Counted from the stretch's first letter, positions 52,878-62,005 are shown. The stretch: 64,000 bases of DNA from Hyphomicrobiales bacterium (GCA_900473795.1 UCMT01000051.1:1-64000), one strand, 5' to 3'. Numbers and translations are program-made. Notes: generated by a model not told the origin, from the sequence alone.

Positions 52878-54194
52878 TCAACTGCGAAACTGCATGGTCG
52901 GCTGCCTGGCGAAGAGTTTCCGAAAGACAGGATAAATGTCGGAAGGCCGTGCAATCCGCGTCATCTGGAAATTCGGCCATTTGTCATCGACGGTGCGATA
53001 AGCGCGCCAGAGCGAGGTGCCGTTGTCGGTCGACCCGAAAATCTCGGTCTCCCGTTCATCGATGATCTCGACATAGGCGTAGTATTGGCACAGGCGCATC
53101 AGCGCGCCATTCAAAATCGCCGCGCAGCGCTCTGAATCGCGGGGGATATTGTCGCCGTCGGAGGCCTGGGCCGCATAGATATTCCATTCCTTCGCGGGAT
53201 AACGCTCGCGAATAATGTTGAGCATTTCCTCCAGGGCAGTCGATACCACCGTGCCGCCGCTTTGCGTGCTGTAGAAGAAGGTGTCCTCATCAACCTCGCC
53301 GGCCTCATCGGTGTGGCGGATGAAAACCATATCGATCCGGTCGTAGCGCCGCTTCAGAAACAGGTGCAGCAGGACGAAGAAGCGTTTGGCGAGATCCTTC
53401 TCCCGCTCGCCCATGGAACTCGAAACGTCCATCAGGCAAAACATCACGGCATTGGCGTTCGGCAGCGGCTGGCGCTCGAAACGGTTGAAGCGGATGTCGA
53501 CGGGATCGACATAGGGGATGCGCCGGCGCCGGCGCTCCAGCGCATCGAGTTCCTCGCGCAACACTTGCAGGCGCTGACGCTGGGTGGCGTCCAGACTGAG
53601 TTCCGCTTCAAGCTGGGCAATCTCCTCGGCGAGCGCCTCGACCGCCTTTCGCCCCGGCCGGTGCAGCGCGATACGCCGGCCATAGCTGTTGCGCATGGTG
53701 CGGCCCACATTGATGTTCGTCGGAGAGCCGCTGGTGGCAAAGCCTGCCCGTCGCGGCTTGAAGGCAACGGCTTCCTTCAGGCTGAGTTTGACCATGTCGG
53801 GAAGTTCAAGGTCCTCGAAGAACAGATCGAGCACTTCCTCGCGCGACAGCAGGAACTGGAAGTCGTCCTCATCCTTGCCGGTGCCGGCGCCCGAGCCTGT
53901 CCCGCCACCGCCGCCGCCTTGTTTCTCAATACGATCTCCCGGCGTGTATTCCCGGTTGCCGGGCAGGACATATTCCCGATCACCACTGTCGCGCGACGGC
54001 CGGAATGTTGGCTCATTGGAACCGCCCACGGGCATGGGCACCTTGTGCCCGGCGTCGACGTCGGCGATGCGGTCCGTCTTGACGTGCTCCTTGATGGTCC
54101 GCTTCAGTTCCTCGCGTGCACGCTTCAGGAAACGCCGCCTGTTGCCGAGGCTCTTGTCTTTCGGATTGAGGCGACGATCAATGAAGTTCGGCAT
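52878..54194 (-). CDS. YeaH/YhbH family protein (DUF444, VWA-like)
   Basis: The 438-residue protein begins FIDRRLNPKDKSLGNRRRF, typical of YeaH/YhbH. After a charged linker rich in Gly (residues 95-115), it has a von Willebrand A-type domain with the metal site in VMFCLMDVSSSMGEREKDL. YPAKEWNIYAAQASDGDN near residue 345 continues that domain. It acts with the PrkA kinase and SpoVR. It lies between the two in the expected order, adjoining the SpoVR gene without a gap. Confidence 0.93.
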   Translation of the reverse strand: MPNFIDRRLNPKDKSLGNRRRFLKRAREELKRTIKEHVKTDRIADVDAGHKVPMPVGGSNEPTFRPSRDSGDREYVLPGNREYTPGDRIEKQGGGGGGTGSGAGTGKDEDDFQFLLSREEVLDLFFEDLELPDMVKLSLKEAVAFKPRRAGFATSGSPTNINVGRTMRNSYGRRIALHRPGRKAVEALAEEIAQLEAELSLDATQRQRLQVLREELDALERRRRRIPYVDPVDIRFNRFERQPLPNANAVMFCLMDVSSSMGEREKDLAKRFFVLLHLFLKRRYDRIDMVFIRHTDEAGEVDEDTFFYSTQSGGTVVSTALEEMLNIIRERYPAKEWNIYAAQASDGDNIPRDSERCAAILNGALMRLCQYYAYVEIIDERETEIFGSTDNGTSLWRAYRTVDDKWPNFQMTRIARPSDIYPVFRKLFARQPTMQFRS

Positions 54195-54333
54195 GGACTA
54201 CCCCAGGAGCATGAAGCCGAAAATTATGAAGCAGCTTTCGGGCGACATCATGCTCCAACTCTTGAATTGAGAGGCGGATTCCGGTTTCAGGCGGATTCGA
54301 CCTGAAATCATCCGGCTCTGGACATCCGTACCT

Positions 54334-56283
54334 TCACCCCGCCTTGTTGACGCGCATGTACCACTCGACGAGCCGCCGAACCTGCCGCTCGGTATATCCG
54401 CGCTCGATCATGCGGTGGACGAACTCCGCATGCTGCTTTTCGGTCGCACTGTCTTTCTTGGAACCGAAGCTGATTACCGGCAGCAAATCTTCCACCTGGC
54501 CGAACATACGCTTTTCGATCACTTCGCGCAGCTTTTCATAGCTCATCCAGGACGGATTTCGGCCATGATTCTTGGCGCGGGCGCGAAGCGTGAACTTGAC
54601 GACCTCGTTACGGAAGTCCTTCGGGTTGGCGATCCCGGCCGGTTTCTCGATCTGCGACAGTTCGTTATCGAGGACTGTCCGATTGAGGATTTGCCCGGTG
54701 TCGGGATCCTTGAAGTCCTGATCCTCGAGCCATGCATCGGCATAGGCGATATAGCGGTCAAACAGGTTTTGGCCGTATTCGCTGTAGGATTCCAGGTAGG
54801 CTTTCTGGATTTCGTGACCGATGAACTCGGCATAGCGCGCCGCCAAGTCCGACTTGATGAAGTCGAGATAGGCTGCCTCCGTTTCCTTCGGAAACTGCTC
54901 GCGCCGGATCGCCTGCTCCATGATGTACATGAGATGGACCGGATCGGCAGCTATTTCCTTGGTGTCGTAGTTGAAGGTCTCCGACAGCACCTTGAAGGCG
55001 AAGCGGGTGCTGACGCCCGTCATCCCCTCGTCGACGCCGGCGGCATCGCGATATTCCTGCACCGATTTCGCCTTCGGATCGATGTCCTTCAGGTTCTCGC
55101 CGTCATACACCCGCATCTTTGTGTAAAGGGGCGAGTTCTCATGCTCTGCGAGCCGTGTCGAAACGGTGAAGCGGCTCAGATTTTCAAGGACCTCCGGCGC
55201 GCACGGATTGTTGGCCAGTTCGCTTTCGCGAAGCAGCTTTTCGTAGATCTGCCGTTCTTCGGTAACGCGCAGGCAATAAGGCACCTTGACCACCAGAATG
55301 CGGTCGAGGAATGCCTCGTTGTTCTTGTTGTTCTTGAACTGCAGCCATTCGGATTCGTTCGAATGGGCAACGACGATGCCCTGATAAGGAAAGGCGCCGA
55401 AGTTCTCCGTGCCGTTGTAATTGCTTTCCTGGGTGGCCGTCAGAAGCGGATGCAGGACCTTGATCGGTGCCTTGAACATTTCGACGAATTCGAGCAGGCC
55501 CTGCGTCGTGCGGTTCAGCCCGCCGCTGTACGAATAGGCGTCGGGATCTGCCTGGCTGAAGTTTTCCAGCTGGCGGATGTCGACCTTGCCCACCAGAGAC
55601 GAGACGTCCTGGTTGTTTTCGTCGCCCGGTTCGGTCTTGGCGATGCCAATCTGGCGCAGGCGGGATGGCATCAGCTTCACGACGCTGAATTTCGAGATGT
55701 CGCCGCCCACCTCGTCGAGCCGCTTGGTCGCCCAGGGTGAAATCAGTCCGGTGAGGCGGCGCCGGGCGATGCCGTATTTGTCTTCCAGAAGGTCGGCCAT
55801 GCGTTCGGGATGGAACAGGCCGAGTGGAGATTCGAAGACGGGGCTGATCTTGCCGCCGACCATCAGTGTATAGATCGGTCGCAGCTCCATCAGCTTCTTC
55901 AGTCGCTCCGCCAGCGATGACTTGCCGCCGCCGACTGGTCCGAGCAGATAGAGGATCTGCTTGCGTTCTTCGAGGCCCTGCGCGGCATAGCGGAAGTAGC
56001 CGACGATCCGCTCGATCGTATCCTCCATACCATAGAAGTCGGAGAAGGCCGGATAGATTTTGATTGTTCGGTTGGAGAAAATCCTGCCCAGCCGCTCGTC
56101 CGAACTGGTCTCGACGAAGGTCGGGTCCCCGATTGCTGCGACCATCCGCTCCTGCGCGGTGGCATACATGTTCTTATCATCACGGCATGCGAGGAGATAT
56201 TCTTGGAGGCTGATCTCCTCTTGTGCTGCGCTGGTGTAAATCTCCGAAAAGAGATCGAAGACGTCTGTTTCACCTTTTGGCAT
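54334..56283 (-). CDS. prkA: PrkA-type serine protein kinase (YeaG homologue)
   Basis: The 649-residue protein has an AAA-type N-terminal domain with Walker A LLGPVGGGKSSLAERL near residue 105, and the C-terminal PrkA kinase domain. NRTTQGLLEFVEMFKAPIKV and FGAFPYQGIVVAHSNESEW are typical stretches. It governs starvation and nitrogen-stress adaptation in E. coli and sporulation in Bacillus. I chose the second of two adjacent ATGs because GGAG is then six bases away. It heads the three-gene operon and has an EcfG-type promoter at 56348-56373. Confidence 0.93.
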   Translation of the reverse strand: MPKGETDVFDLFSEIYTSAAQEEISLQEYLLACRDDKNMYATAQERMVAAIGDPTFVETSSDERLGRIFSNRTIKIYPAFSDFYGMEDTIERIVGYFRYAAQGLEERKQILYLLGPVGGGKSSLAERLKKLMELRPIYTLMVGGKISPVFESPLGLFHPERMADLLEDKYGIARRRLTGLISPWATKRLDEVGGDISKFSVVKLMPSRLRQIGIAKTEPGDENNQDVSSLVGKVDIRQLENFSQADPDAYSYSGGLNRTTQGLLEFVEMFKAPIKVLHPLLTATQESNYNGTENFGAFPYQGIVVAHSNESEWLQFKNNKNNEAFLDRILVVKVPYCLRVTEERQIYEKLLRESELANNPCAPEVLENLSRFTVSTRLAEHENSPLYTKMRVYDGENLKDIDPKAKSVQEYRDAAGVDEGMTGVSTRFAFKVLSETFNYDTKEIAADPVHLMYIMEQAIRREQFPKETEAAYLDFIKSDLAARYAEFIGHEIQKAYLESYSEYGQNLFDRYIAYADAWLEDQDFKDPDTGQILNRTVLDNELSQIEKPAGIANPKDFRNEVVKFTLRARAKNHGRNPSWMSYEKLREVIEKRMFGQVEDLLPVISFGSKKDSATEKQHAEFVHRMIERGYTERQVRRLVEWYMRVNKAG

Positions 56284-56347
56284 CATGCTCTCCCGCGGCC
56301 GGTTGGTTGCGACGGGATCGCTGGCTGATCGGCTCGCTCATGAGATC

Positions 56348-56373
56348 AACGGTTTCCCTTGTAGTAAAGTTCC
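56348..56373 (-). promoter_or_regulatory. EcfG-type promoter of the prkA operon
   Basis: On the minus strand GGAAC (plus positions 56369-56373) and CGTT (56348-56351) are separated by 17 bases, within the EcfG consensus of 16-17. The start site would lie about 55-60 bases before prkA. The E. coli counterpart operon depends on RpoS, the functional analogue of EcfG. Confidence 0.65.
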
Positions 56374-56885
56374 TTCACATAACCGGCATTAGCATTGAAT
56401 TTGCAGGGTGGCGCCAAGCGACAAGTTGCGCATGCGCGCCGGTGGCCAATTACCGGGATAAGACACGTCGGTGTACCCGTTGCACCGACTCAGTAGTGTA
56501 GAGAAGACCGCCCCCGATGGCAATTCTAAGTGCCCAATTATAACGAGGAATTCATCGTCATCACTATCGCTGCGGCGTAGGGAGTTGTCGTCCGCCATTG
56601 TGAATGCGTCATCAAAATGGATGGCGAAATCAACATGCCGGCCGCCATTCACGTCGCTGTGGATGAAGGGGGGAGGCCCCCAAAACACCATGTGCCCTCG
56701 CCGACCCTACCCGTGAAAGTAGCGGCGCTTATGCAAGCGCTACCCTTCAGGCACTCGATGCCCTCCTCCGCCATACCGCCATACCTCTTGCGGAAGCGCC
56801 CTACTACCCGAAAGCGTTGCCCCCTACCGCTTGTATCATTCTGCCTACCGCAACCACGACATGGTAAAAAGGGCTTATCGGTTCA

Positions 56886-56920
56886 GCGCCGGAGGGCAGA
56901 ACCGATCTCCGGCGCCCTTT
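56886..56920 (+). terminator. orphan terminator-like hairpin
   Basis: GCGCCGGAG and CTCCGGCGC form a perfect 9-base stem with a 12-base loop, followed by CCCTTT. No gene ends upstream of it on the plus strand, so it could terminate an unrecognised small RNA. Confidence 0.35.
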
Positions 56921-57190
56921 CCCGTGCCCCCAGGGATTGCAGGCTGCCGTAACACCAACGTGTACCGCGGAATGGGGAGATGAAAATGCTTTTTTGGTCG
57001 ACGTAGCGTCAGCACGATCACCGAGAGTGCTGACCGACAGTCTGTAGTCAAACGCAGGCTTGGCTGCGTGCCAAGACTTGCTCCGACAGGCATTCGGCCT
57101 CCAGCTTTCTCAAACTTTATCAATATTTTAGCTGATTTTTCTGTCGAACGCAGTGCGCCTTGTGGTGCGCGGCGAGCAAGGGATTTGACA

Positions 57191-57748
57191 ATGAGGACGC
57201 TCGATACCACGCTATTATACGGACAGCCGCATACCGCCTCCATCGCCGATGACACGGCGACATGTGAGGGTCGCGATGGCCGCAACTGGTCCTTGCTCCT
57301 GATCTTCGGATCAATGACGATTGGCGTCCTGGCCGCTTTTTTCTGGCTGGCGTCAGCTCTCTTGTCATTCGTAAGCGCCGCCGAACCCATGGCATTCAGT
57401 ATCTACTGCATGGATCACATCGATGAGTGCCCGACCAAGGGGCCAAGATTCGTCCGCTATTCGGCTCCACTGATGCAGCTTGTGAGCAAGGTTCAAACCC
57501 AGGTGAACGGCGCAATCATCCCACGCCGGGAAACCGTCGATGTGTGGTCGGCTGACGTCTCCAGCGGCGACTGCGACGATTATGTCATGACAAAGCGCCG
57601 AAGGCTCATTCGAGCCGGCGTTCCTGCGACAGCGATGCGCGTCGTCGTTGGCCGCCGGTTCGGCGAAAGCCACGTCGTGCTGGTCGTCAAAACGGACAGG
57701 GGCGAGATCGTCCTCGATAACCTGCGCCGCACCGCATACCTTCGTTGA
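57191..57748 (+). CDS. transglutaminase-like cysteine peptidase (BTLCP/DUF920)
   Basis: The 185-residue protein has a long N-terminus with one hydrophobic segment at about 38-62 (a signal anchor or uncleaved signal). The catalytic domain follows: Cys128 in SSGDCDDYVMTKRR, His161 in GESHVVLVV and Asp176 in EIVLDNLRR, the full triad. The family includes LapG, which cleaves surface adhesins, but this protein lacks a visible LapD partner gene. AAGGGA lies upstream of the ATG at 57191. An RTX protein lies 7 kb away; whether it is a substrate is open. Confidence 0.87.
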   Translation: MRTLDTTLLYGQPHTASIADDTATCEGRDGRNWSLLLIFGSMTIGVLAAFFWLASALLSFVSAAEPMAFSIYCMDHIDECPTKGPRFVRYSAPLMQLVSKVQTQVNGAIIPRRETVDVWSADVSSGDCDDYVMTKRRRLIRAGVPATAMRVVVGRRFGESHVVLVVKTDRGEIVLDNLRRTAYLR

Positions 57749-57832
57749 TCGCAGATCGGATCTAACGGCACAGTAACCCAGCCTTGGGAATGCGTAGCCG
57801 GCAGGTCAGCTCCGGGCCGGCCACGCGAAGGC

Positions 57833-58621
57833 TCAGTTTGCAGTATCGACTTCAATCGTCGTCGTTGTCGTTGTTGTTTCAGTCGTCGTTTCAGTCGTCG
57901 TTTCAGTTGTCGTTTCAGGTGTTTCAGTTGTCGTTTCAGGTGTCGTTTCCGGAAGCGTGTCACGAATTTGGTCGATTTTGCCGACCGCTGGTCCGACGCC
58001 CAGTATCTCCTTCGCGTTCTCCAACGTCTCATCGGTGACGACGCCGTCCTTGGTGAAGCCGGCAAGCGCGTCTCGCAATGCCTCGTCGCTCAGAGCCGGG
58101 TCGGCGGGAATGACGTCAGTGCCGTTTTCCGCTTCGAATTCCGCATAGGCTATCGCATAGGCCGAAATCGCCGCCATGCGCGGATCGTTCGAATTGAGGT
58201 ATGCATGATAATTCCGATTGAGCGAGCTTATTGCGGCCGTGTCGGTCTTTTCTGCGACGACCGTCGTCTCGACCGCCTTGACCGTCTTGGCCGTCTTCGG
58301 CGCCTTTTCGGTCTTGGCTGCCTTCTCGGATTTCTTGCCAAGCGTAAAAAGCGACTTTAGCGTCGGCGTGTGATCGGCGCTCTTGCCCTTGCTGCTCTTG
58401 CCCGAGCGCGCCTCACCCGACTTTCCATGGCCGGCATCGCCGCCGCGGCCGCCGCCATTGCCGTTCCCGCCGCCATTCCCATTGCCGCCGCCACCGCCGG
58501 AGTTACCGTTCCCGTCCTTCGCAAAGGCCGTGCCGGTGATACCGAAGGTGCCGCCTGCCACCGGGGCAGCCGCAATGGTCAAAGCGAGGATGCTTCGGCC
58601 CAGTAGTTTCGCAATAGCCAT
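57833..58621 (-). CDS. secreted Gly/Asn-rich low-complexity protein with Thr/Glu tail
   Basis: The 262-residue protein has a signal peptide (SILALTIAAAPVAGGTFGI), then a Gly/Asn-rich stretch (residues 35-70, NGNGGGNGNGGGRGGD). A Lys/Ala/Thr-rich segment and a compact helical domain of about 100 residues follow (NRNYHAYLNSNDPRMAAISAY, ALRDALAGFTKDGV). The C-terminus is a run of TTTE/PETTTET repeats. GGGAGG lies five bases before the ATG. The middle domain resembles sequences found after Gly-rich leaders in rhizobial exported proteins; I do not know its function. The repeats may change length between strains. Confidence 0.8.
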   Translation of the reverse strand: MAIAKLLGRSILALTIAAAPVAGGTFGITGTAFAKDGNGNSGGGGGNGNGGGNGNGGGRGGDAGHGKSGEARSGKSSKGKSADHTPTLKSLFTLGKKSEKAAKTEKAPKTAKTVKAVETTVVAEKTDTAAISSLNRNYHAYLNSNDPRMAAISAYAIAYAEFEAENGTDVIPADPALSDEALRDALAGFTKDGVVTDETLENAKEILGVGPAVGKIDQIRDTLPETTPETTTETPETTTETTTETTTETTTTTTTIEVDTAN

Positions 58622-58895
58622 AATGACCTCCCGTTGAATATTCGCAGCTCTCTACAAATGACTGAGCCACTCTCGAAGTGAAGTGACAATAGTTTGTGCA
58701 GACGCGTGGTTCCATTACCTTCAGACCATTGCTACAACAGGTAAGACCTAGGTCTGATCGCTCAGGCGCCAAAAGTCCGAGAGGAAAAGGCTAGGACCGC
58801 GCACTATTGACCGTTCACCGGGAGCAGGTAGTTTGCCGGCTCGACCATTGCCAAACTGCCGCCTGTGAGCCAGGCGGCCGATCCCGAGATTTCTC

Positions 58896-60296
58896 GTGCG
58901 TCCCGACACCCTGATCACACGATGGAACACGCAGTCGCTGACGAAGCAGTTCCTGCTGATCGGCGGCATCGTCGCGACGACGGCCATGATCCTGGTTGGC
59001 GGGTTCGTCTCCAGCCTCATAGAAGAGGCGGTCACACGAAATTCTGCAGCGACCACTGCGCTCTATGTCGACAGCGTCATCGCGCCGCTCCTGCCTGACA
59101 TGCAGTCGACCCAGGTTCTGGACGACGCAGCCACCCGCGCCCTGGATGAAACGCTTGGGCAGGGCGCGCTCGGAGATCGGCTTCGGTCGTTCCGCCTGTG
59201 GCGAGCAGATGGCACTGTGCTCTATTCGAACGCGGAAAGCACGGCCGGCAAGCGGTTTGGCCTCAACAATGAGTTGAGAACGGCATTCGCCGGCGAAATG
59301 GTCGCCCGGTTCGAGCCGTCTGACGCGGCTGGGGACGAAATTGGACGGGACGACGGGGCGCCGCTCCTCAAGATCTACAATCCGGTTCTCCAGCCATGGT
59401 CAGGACAAGTCGTTGCAGTATCCGAATTCCACGAGATCGCCAATGATTTCCAGCGGAGCCTGCGGCAGGCGCGTTTTCACGCCTGGCTGGCGGTTGCAGC
59501 CTTCACCGTTTCCTTCTTCGTCGTGCTCTCGGCAATCGTCCTGCGCGGCAGCAGGACCATCGAAAGTCAGCGCCGCGCCTTGAGGCAGCGTATCGACGAG
59601 CTTTCGGCGTTGCTTTCGCAAAACGAGACGCTGCGGGGGCGCCTCCAGCGCGCGTCGCAACGTGCAACGGCGCTGAACGAAAGCCATTTGCGGCGCATCG
59701 GCGCCGATCTGCATGATGGCCCGGCGCAGCTCGTTGCTTTTGCCTCGCTACGGCTGGATAGCAATGCATTGATCAGCCCGACAACGTCATCGGCGGCGCG
59801 GGAGCGTGAAATCATCGCCATCAAGGCAAGCCTCGACGAGGCCATGGACGAGATCAGAACGATATGCAGCGGGCTGGTCCTGCCACAGATAGAGGCTGCA
59901 AGCTTGTCGGAAATACTGGCGAGAAGCGTTCAGGCACACAAACAGCGAACCGGATCGGCCGTCGATTTATCGATGTCCGCACCGCCCGATCGCCTTTCGC
60001 CGTCCGCCAAGATATGCATATACCGTTTCGTGCAGGAGGCGCTCAACAATGCCTACCGCCACGGCGGAGGCGTCGGCCAGCGGGTTGTCCAGACGATGGA
60101 AGGCGACCGCGTCAGGATCGAGGTCGCAGACAGCGGGCCGGGCTTCGATCCCGGTGACGTACAGCCGACAAGTCTTGGCCTCGCCGGCCTGAGGGAGCGG
60201 ATCGAAAGCCTGGGTGGCGCCTTTGAAGTCAGCTCTTCCACGCTAGGTACGATCGTTCGGATGTCGCTCAGCACTGAGGAGATTGGGCAAGCATGA
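58896..60296 (+). CDS. NarL-system sensor histidine kinase
   Basis: The 466-residue membrane kinase has helices at about 19-40 and 196-216 enclosing a periplasmic sensor of about 150 residues. A coiled segment and a HisKA_3 domain follow, with phospho-acceptor His273 in RIGADLHDGPAQLVAFA. The HATPase domain carries the N-box in FVQEALNNAYRHGGG, the G1 box in VADSGPGFDPGD and the G2 box in LGLAGLRERIESLGG. It starts at GTG. Its stop overlaps the response regulator start (ATGA), so the two form one two-component system. The signal is unknown. Confidence 0.92.
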   Translation: MRPDTLITRWNTQSLTKQFLLIGGIVATTAMILVGGFVSSLIEEAVTRNSAATTALYVDSVIAPLLPDMQSTQVLDDAATRALDETLGQGALGDRLRSFRLWRADGTVLYSNAESTAGKRFGLNNELRTAFAGEMVARFEPSDAAGDEIGRDDGAPLLKIYNPVLQPWSGQVVAVSEFHEIANDFQRSLRQARFHAWLAVAAFTVSFFVVLSAIVLRGSRTIESQRRALRQRIDELSALLSQNETLRGRLQRASQRATALNESHLRRIGADLHDGPAQLVAFASLRLDSNALISPTTSSAAREREIIAIKASLDEAMDEIRTICSGLVLPQIEAASLSEILARSVQAHKQRTGSAVDLSMSAPPDRLSPSAKICIYRFVQEALNNAYRHGGGVGQRVVQTMEGDRVRIEVADSGPGFDPGDVQPTSLGLAGLRERIESLGGAFEVSSSTLGTIVRMSLSTEEIGQA

Positions 60297-60943
60297 CGGC
60301 AGCAATACGCGTAGCGGTGATTGACGATCATCCACTGTTTAGAGAGGGCGTAACGCGAAGCCTGTCGGAGATCGACGGATTCGAAATCGTCGCGGAAGGA
60401 AGCTCTAAGGACGATGCACTCCGAATTGCCGGGCATCTGAACCCGGACGTCATGCTGATGGATATTTCCATGCCGGGCGGCGGGCTGAACGCAATCCCTC
60501 TGATCCTCGCAATCGCACCCTTGCAGAAGATTGTCATGCTCACTGTTTCCGAGGCAAGCGACGACGTCACCGCGGCTCTAAGCAATGGCGCAAAGGGTTA
60601 TGTTCTTAAAGGGATCGGCTCACGCGCACTGGCAGATGTCATTCGCACCGTGGCTTCGGGGGAGAGCTATGTCGCTCCGACACTGTCTGCCAAACTCCTT
60701 TCCAGCCGCTCGCACACCTCGGCAAACCAATCTGAACTGGTAGCGAGCCTGACCACCAGAGAGCAGGAGGTTCTGCAACTCGTCGCATCGGGAATGAGCA
60801 ATAAACTTGTCGCCAGGAAGCTTGACCTGCAGGAAAAGACCGTCAAACACCACATGACGCAGATCATGACAAAACTGGGGGTCACGAACCGGACGGAAGC
60901 CGCCATGGTGTTGCGCGACGCGATCGACCAGCGGGGTCAATGA
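60293..60943 (+). CDS. NarL/LuxR-type response regulator
   Basis: The 216-residue protein has a receiver domain (acidic VIDDHPLF, phospho-acceptor Asp57 in VMLMDISMPGGG, Thr in MLTVSE, Lys in VLKGIGS). A LuxR-type helix-turn-helix follows (LTTREQEVLQLVASGMSNKL and LQEKTVKHHMTQIMTKLGV). It is translationally coupled to the kinase. It ends in a seven-base overlap with the convergent Gly/Asn-rich protein gene; the two Gly-rich genes beside the system are plausible targets. Confidence 0.95.
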   Translation: MTAAIRVAVIDDHPLFREGVTRSLSEIDGFEIVAEGSSKDDALRIAGHLNPDVMLMDISMPGGGLNAIPLILAIAPLQKIVMLTVSEASDDVTAALSNGAKGYVLKGIGSRALADVIRTVASGESYVAPTLSAKLLSSRSHTSANQSELVASLTTREQEVLQLVASGMSNKLVARKLDLQEKTVKHHMTQIMTKLGVTNRTEAAMVLRDAIDQRGQ

Positions 60944-61374
60944 ACAAGCGATTGAAGCCGCTTTTCGTCGGCTGACGTTGCGCGCCGGTTGACGATCGTG
61001 CGCCCCCGGGCATCCTTCATGATATAGCGGCCGTTTCTGATTACTTCGCTCATGCCATCGACATGGCGAACGCCCAGTGCCGATGTGCCATCTTCGACTG
61101 TCGTGGCCTTTCCGCTCACGCCCTTTGAATTGCCGTTGGAGCTCTTGCCGTTTGAGTTGTCGCTTCCCTTCCCTCCGTTTCCACCTCCATTTCCATTTCC
61201 GTTTCCGTCCCCGCCTCCCTTGCCATTGCCGTTTCCGCCGTTTTTGGCCAAAGCGGACTGGAAGACGAATTCAAGCGTCGAGTCAGACATCTTTATGCTG
61301 AAGGGAACCAAGGAAAAGGCGATAGCGATCAAGACGCACCAAACCGCTGCAACCAGTCTCCGACCTGTCGTCAT
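60937..61374 (-). CDS. secreted Gly/Asn-rich protein with conserved C-terminal domain
   Basis: The 145-residue protein has a signal or anchor helix (RLVAAVWCVLIAIAFSLVPF), a Gly/Asn/Lys-rich linker (residues 47-85, GNGNGKGGGDGNGNGNGG) and a C-terminal segment. That segment reads GVRHVDGMSEVIRNGRYIMK and DARGRTIVNRRATSADEKRL. The C-terminal part looks like a structured domain seen after Gly-rich linkers in rhizobial exported proteins. I do not know its function. AAGGGG precedes the ATG at 61374. It shares its composition with the protein at 57833-58621, on the other side of the two-component system. Confidence 0.78.
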   Translation of the reverse strand: MTTGRRLVAAVWCVLIAIAFSLVPFSIKMSDSTLEFVFQSALAKNGGNGNGKGGGDGNGNGNGGGNGGKGSDNSNGKSSNGNSKGVSGKATTVEDGTSALGVRHVDGMSEVIRNGRYIMKDARGRTIVNRRATSADEKRLQSLVH

Positions 61375-61717
61375 GACTATCCCCTTAAAAACTCCGATTG
61401 GCGTATCGCGCGCCTTCTCTCGGCTATCGAAATACGCCCCGGTGAGCAACGGCAGAGTTGAGGTCTAGATCATCGCAGCCGTTGCGAGAGCGGAGCAAAA
61501 GGTTCCATAGGCTTGGTGGACGAACGGGGAGTCCTCAACGCGTATATCCATCACGCCTCGGGGATTTTGCTCACGGCTCCCCTGCATCGTCAACCGGAGA
61601 CTTAGCCAGCCGAGGGGCTATCGGACCTTTCCCTCACCGCAATAGGACGTTCGTCCGATGCTCCCAGGGACTAAGGTCGCAGGCCATCAAGGGGGCCAGG
61701 CGTCCGTGGAGAGTTCG
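61375..61717. other. intergenic region with alternative hairpins
   Basis: This 343-base gap has no gene. At 61620-61659, ATCGGAC pairs with GTCCGAT. An inner GGACG-TT-CGTCC (61645-61656) uses part of the same bases, so the two stems exclude each other. The role could be regulatory RNA or simply decayed sequence. Confidence 0.45.
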
Positions 61718-62005
61718 TCACAAGCGTCGCTTGCCGTGCTTCGTTTCCGGCGACATCATGCCATCGGCCGCAGCGTTATCTACCGTCGTCCATGAGAGGG
61801 ACCATTCATCCTTGCCGCCCTCATCGTGGATGTAGCGTCCGTGCCCGGCAACCTCAGCGCTCCAGGCGTCCATGATAACCCAATCTGGGGGCGCCATGCC
61901 GGGCAGTTCCAGTATATCGAGAATGTCATGCAGTTCAGCCAGCGTGGTGACCTTCTGGAGGGCGTGCCAGCCGTGTACCCTTATCGTCCAGGCATAGTGC
62001 GTCAT
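61718..62005 (-). CDS. small hypothetical protein
   Basis: The 95-residue protein starts with MTHYAWTIRVHGWHALQKV and is predicted soluble and acidic in the middle (ELHDILDILELPGMAPPDWV), ending in basic residues. A GGGGGC site precedes the ATG. I recognise no family. It may be real, because its frame has a sensible composition and a start with ribosome site, but the evidence is limited. Confidence 0.5.
   Translation of the reverse strand: MTHYAWTIRVHGWHALQKVTTLAELHDILDILELPGMAPPDWVIMDAWSAEVAGHGRYIHDEGGKDEWSLSWTTVDNAAADGMMSPETKHGKRRL

Larger units (their letters stand above)
56284..57190. other. long gene-poor region between prkA and the cysteine protease
   Basis: The gap of about 900 bases holds the prkA promoter at its left end. 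The middle (56400-56870) has open frames on both strands with poor codon structure and no recognised family, perhaps decayed DNA. A perfect 9-base hairpin (GCGCCGGAG / CTCCGGCGC, 56886-56915) followed by CCCTTT lies at the right and might end a small RNA. No mobile element is recognised. Confidence 0.5.

Noticed and set aside
56389-56691. 100-codon minus-strand frame between prkA and the protease gene
   Set aside because: No ribosome site, no family and atypical composition. Noted only as possible decayed DNA.
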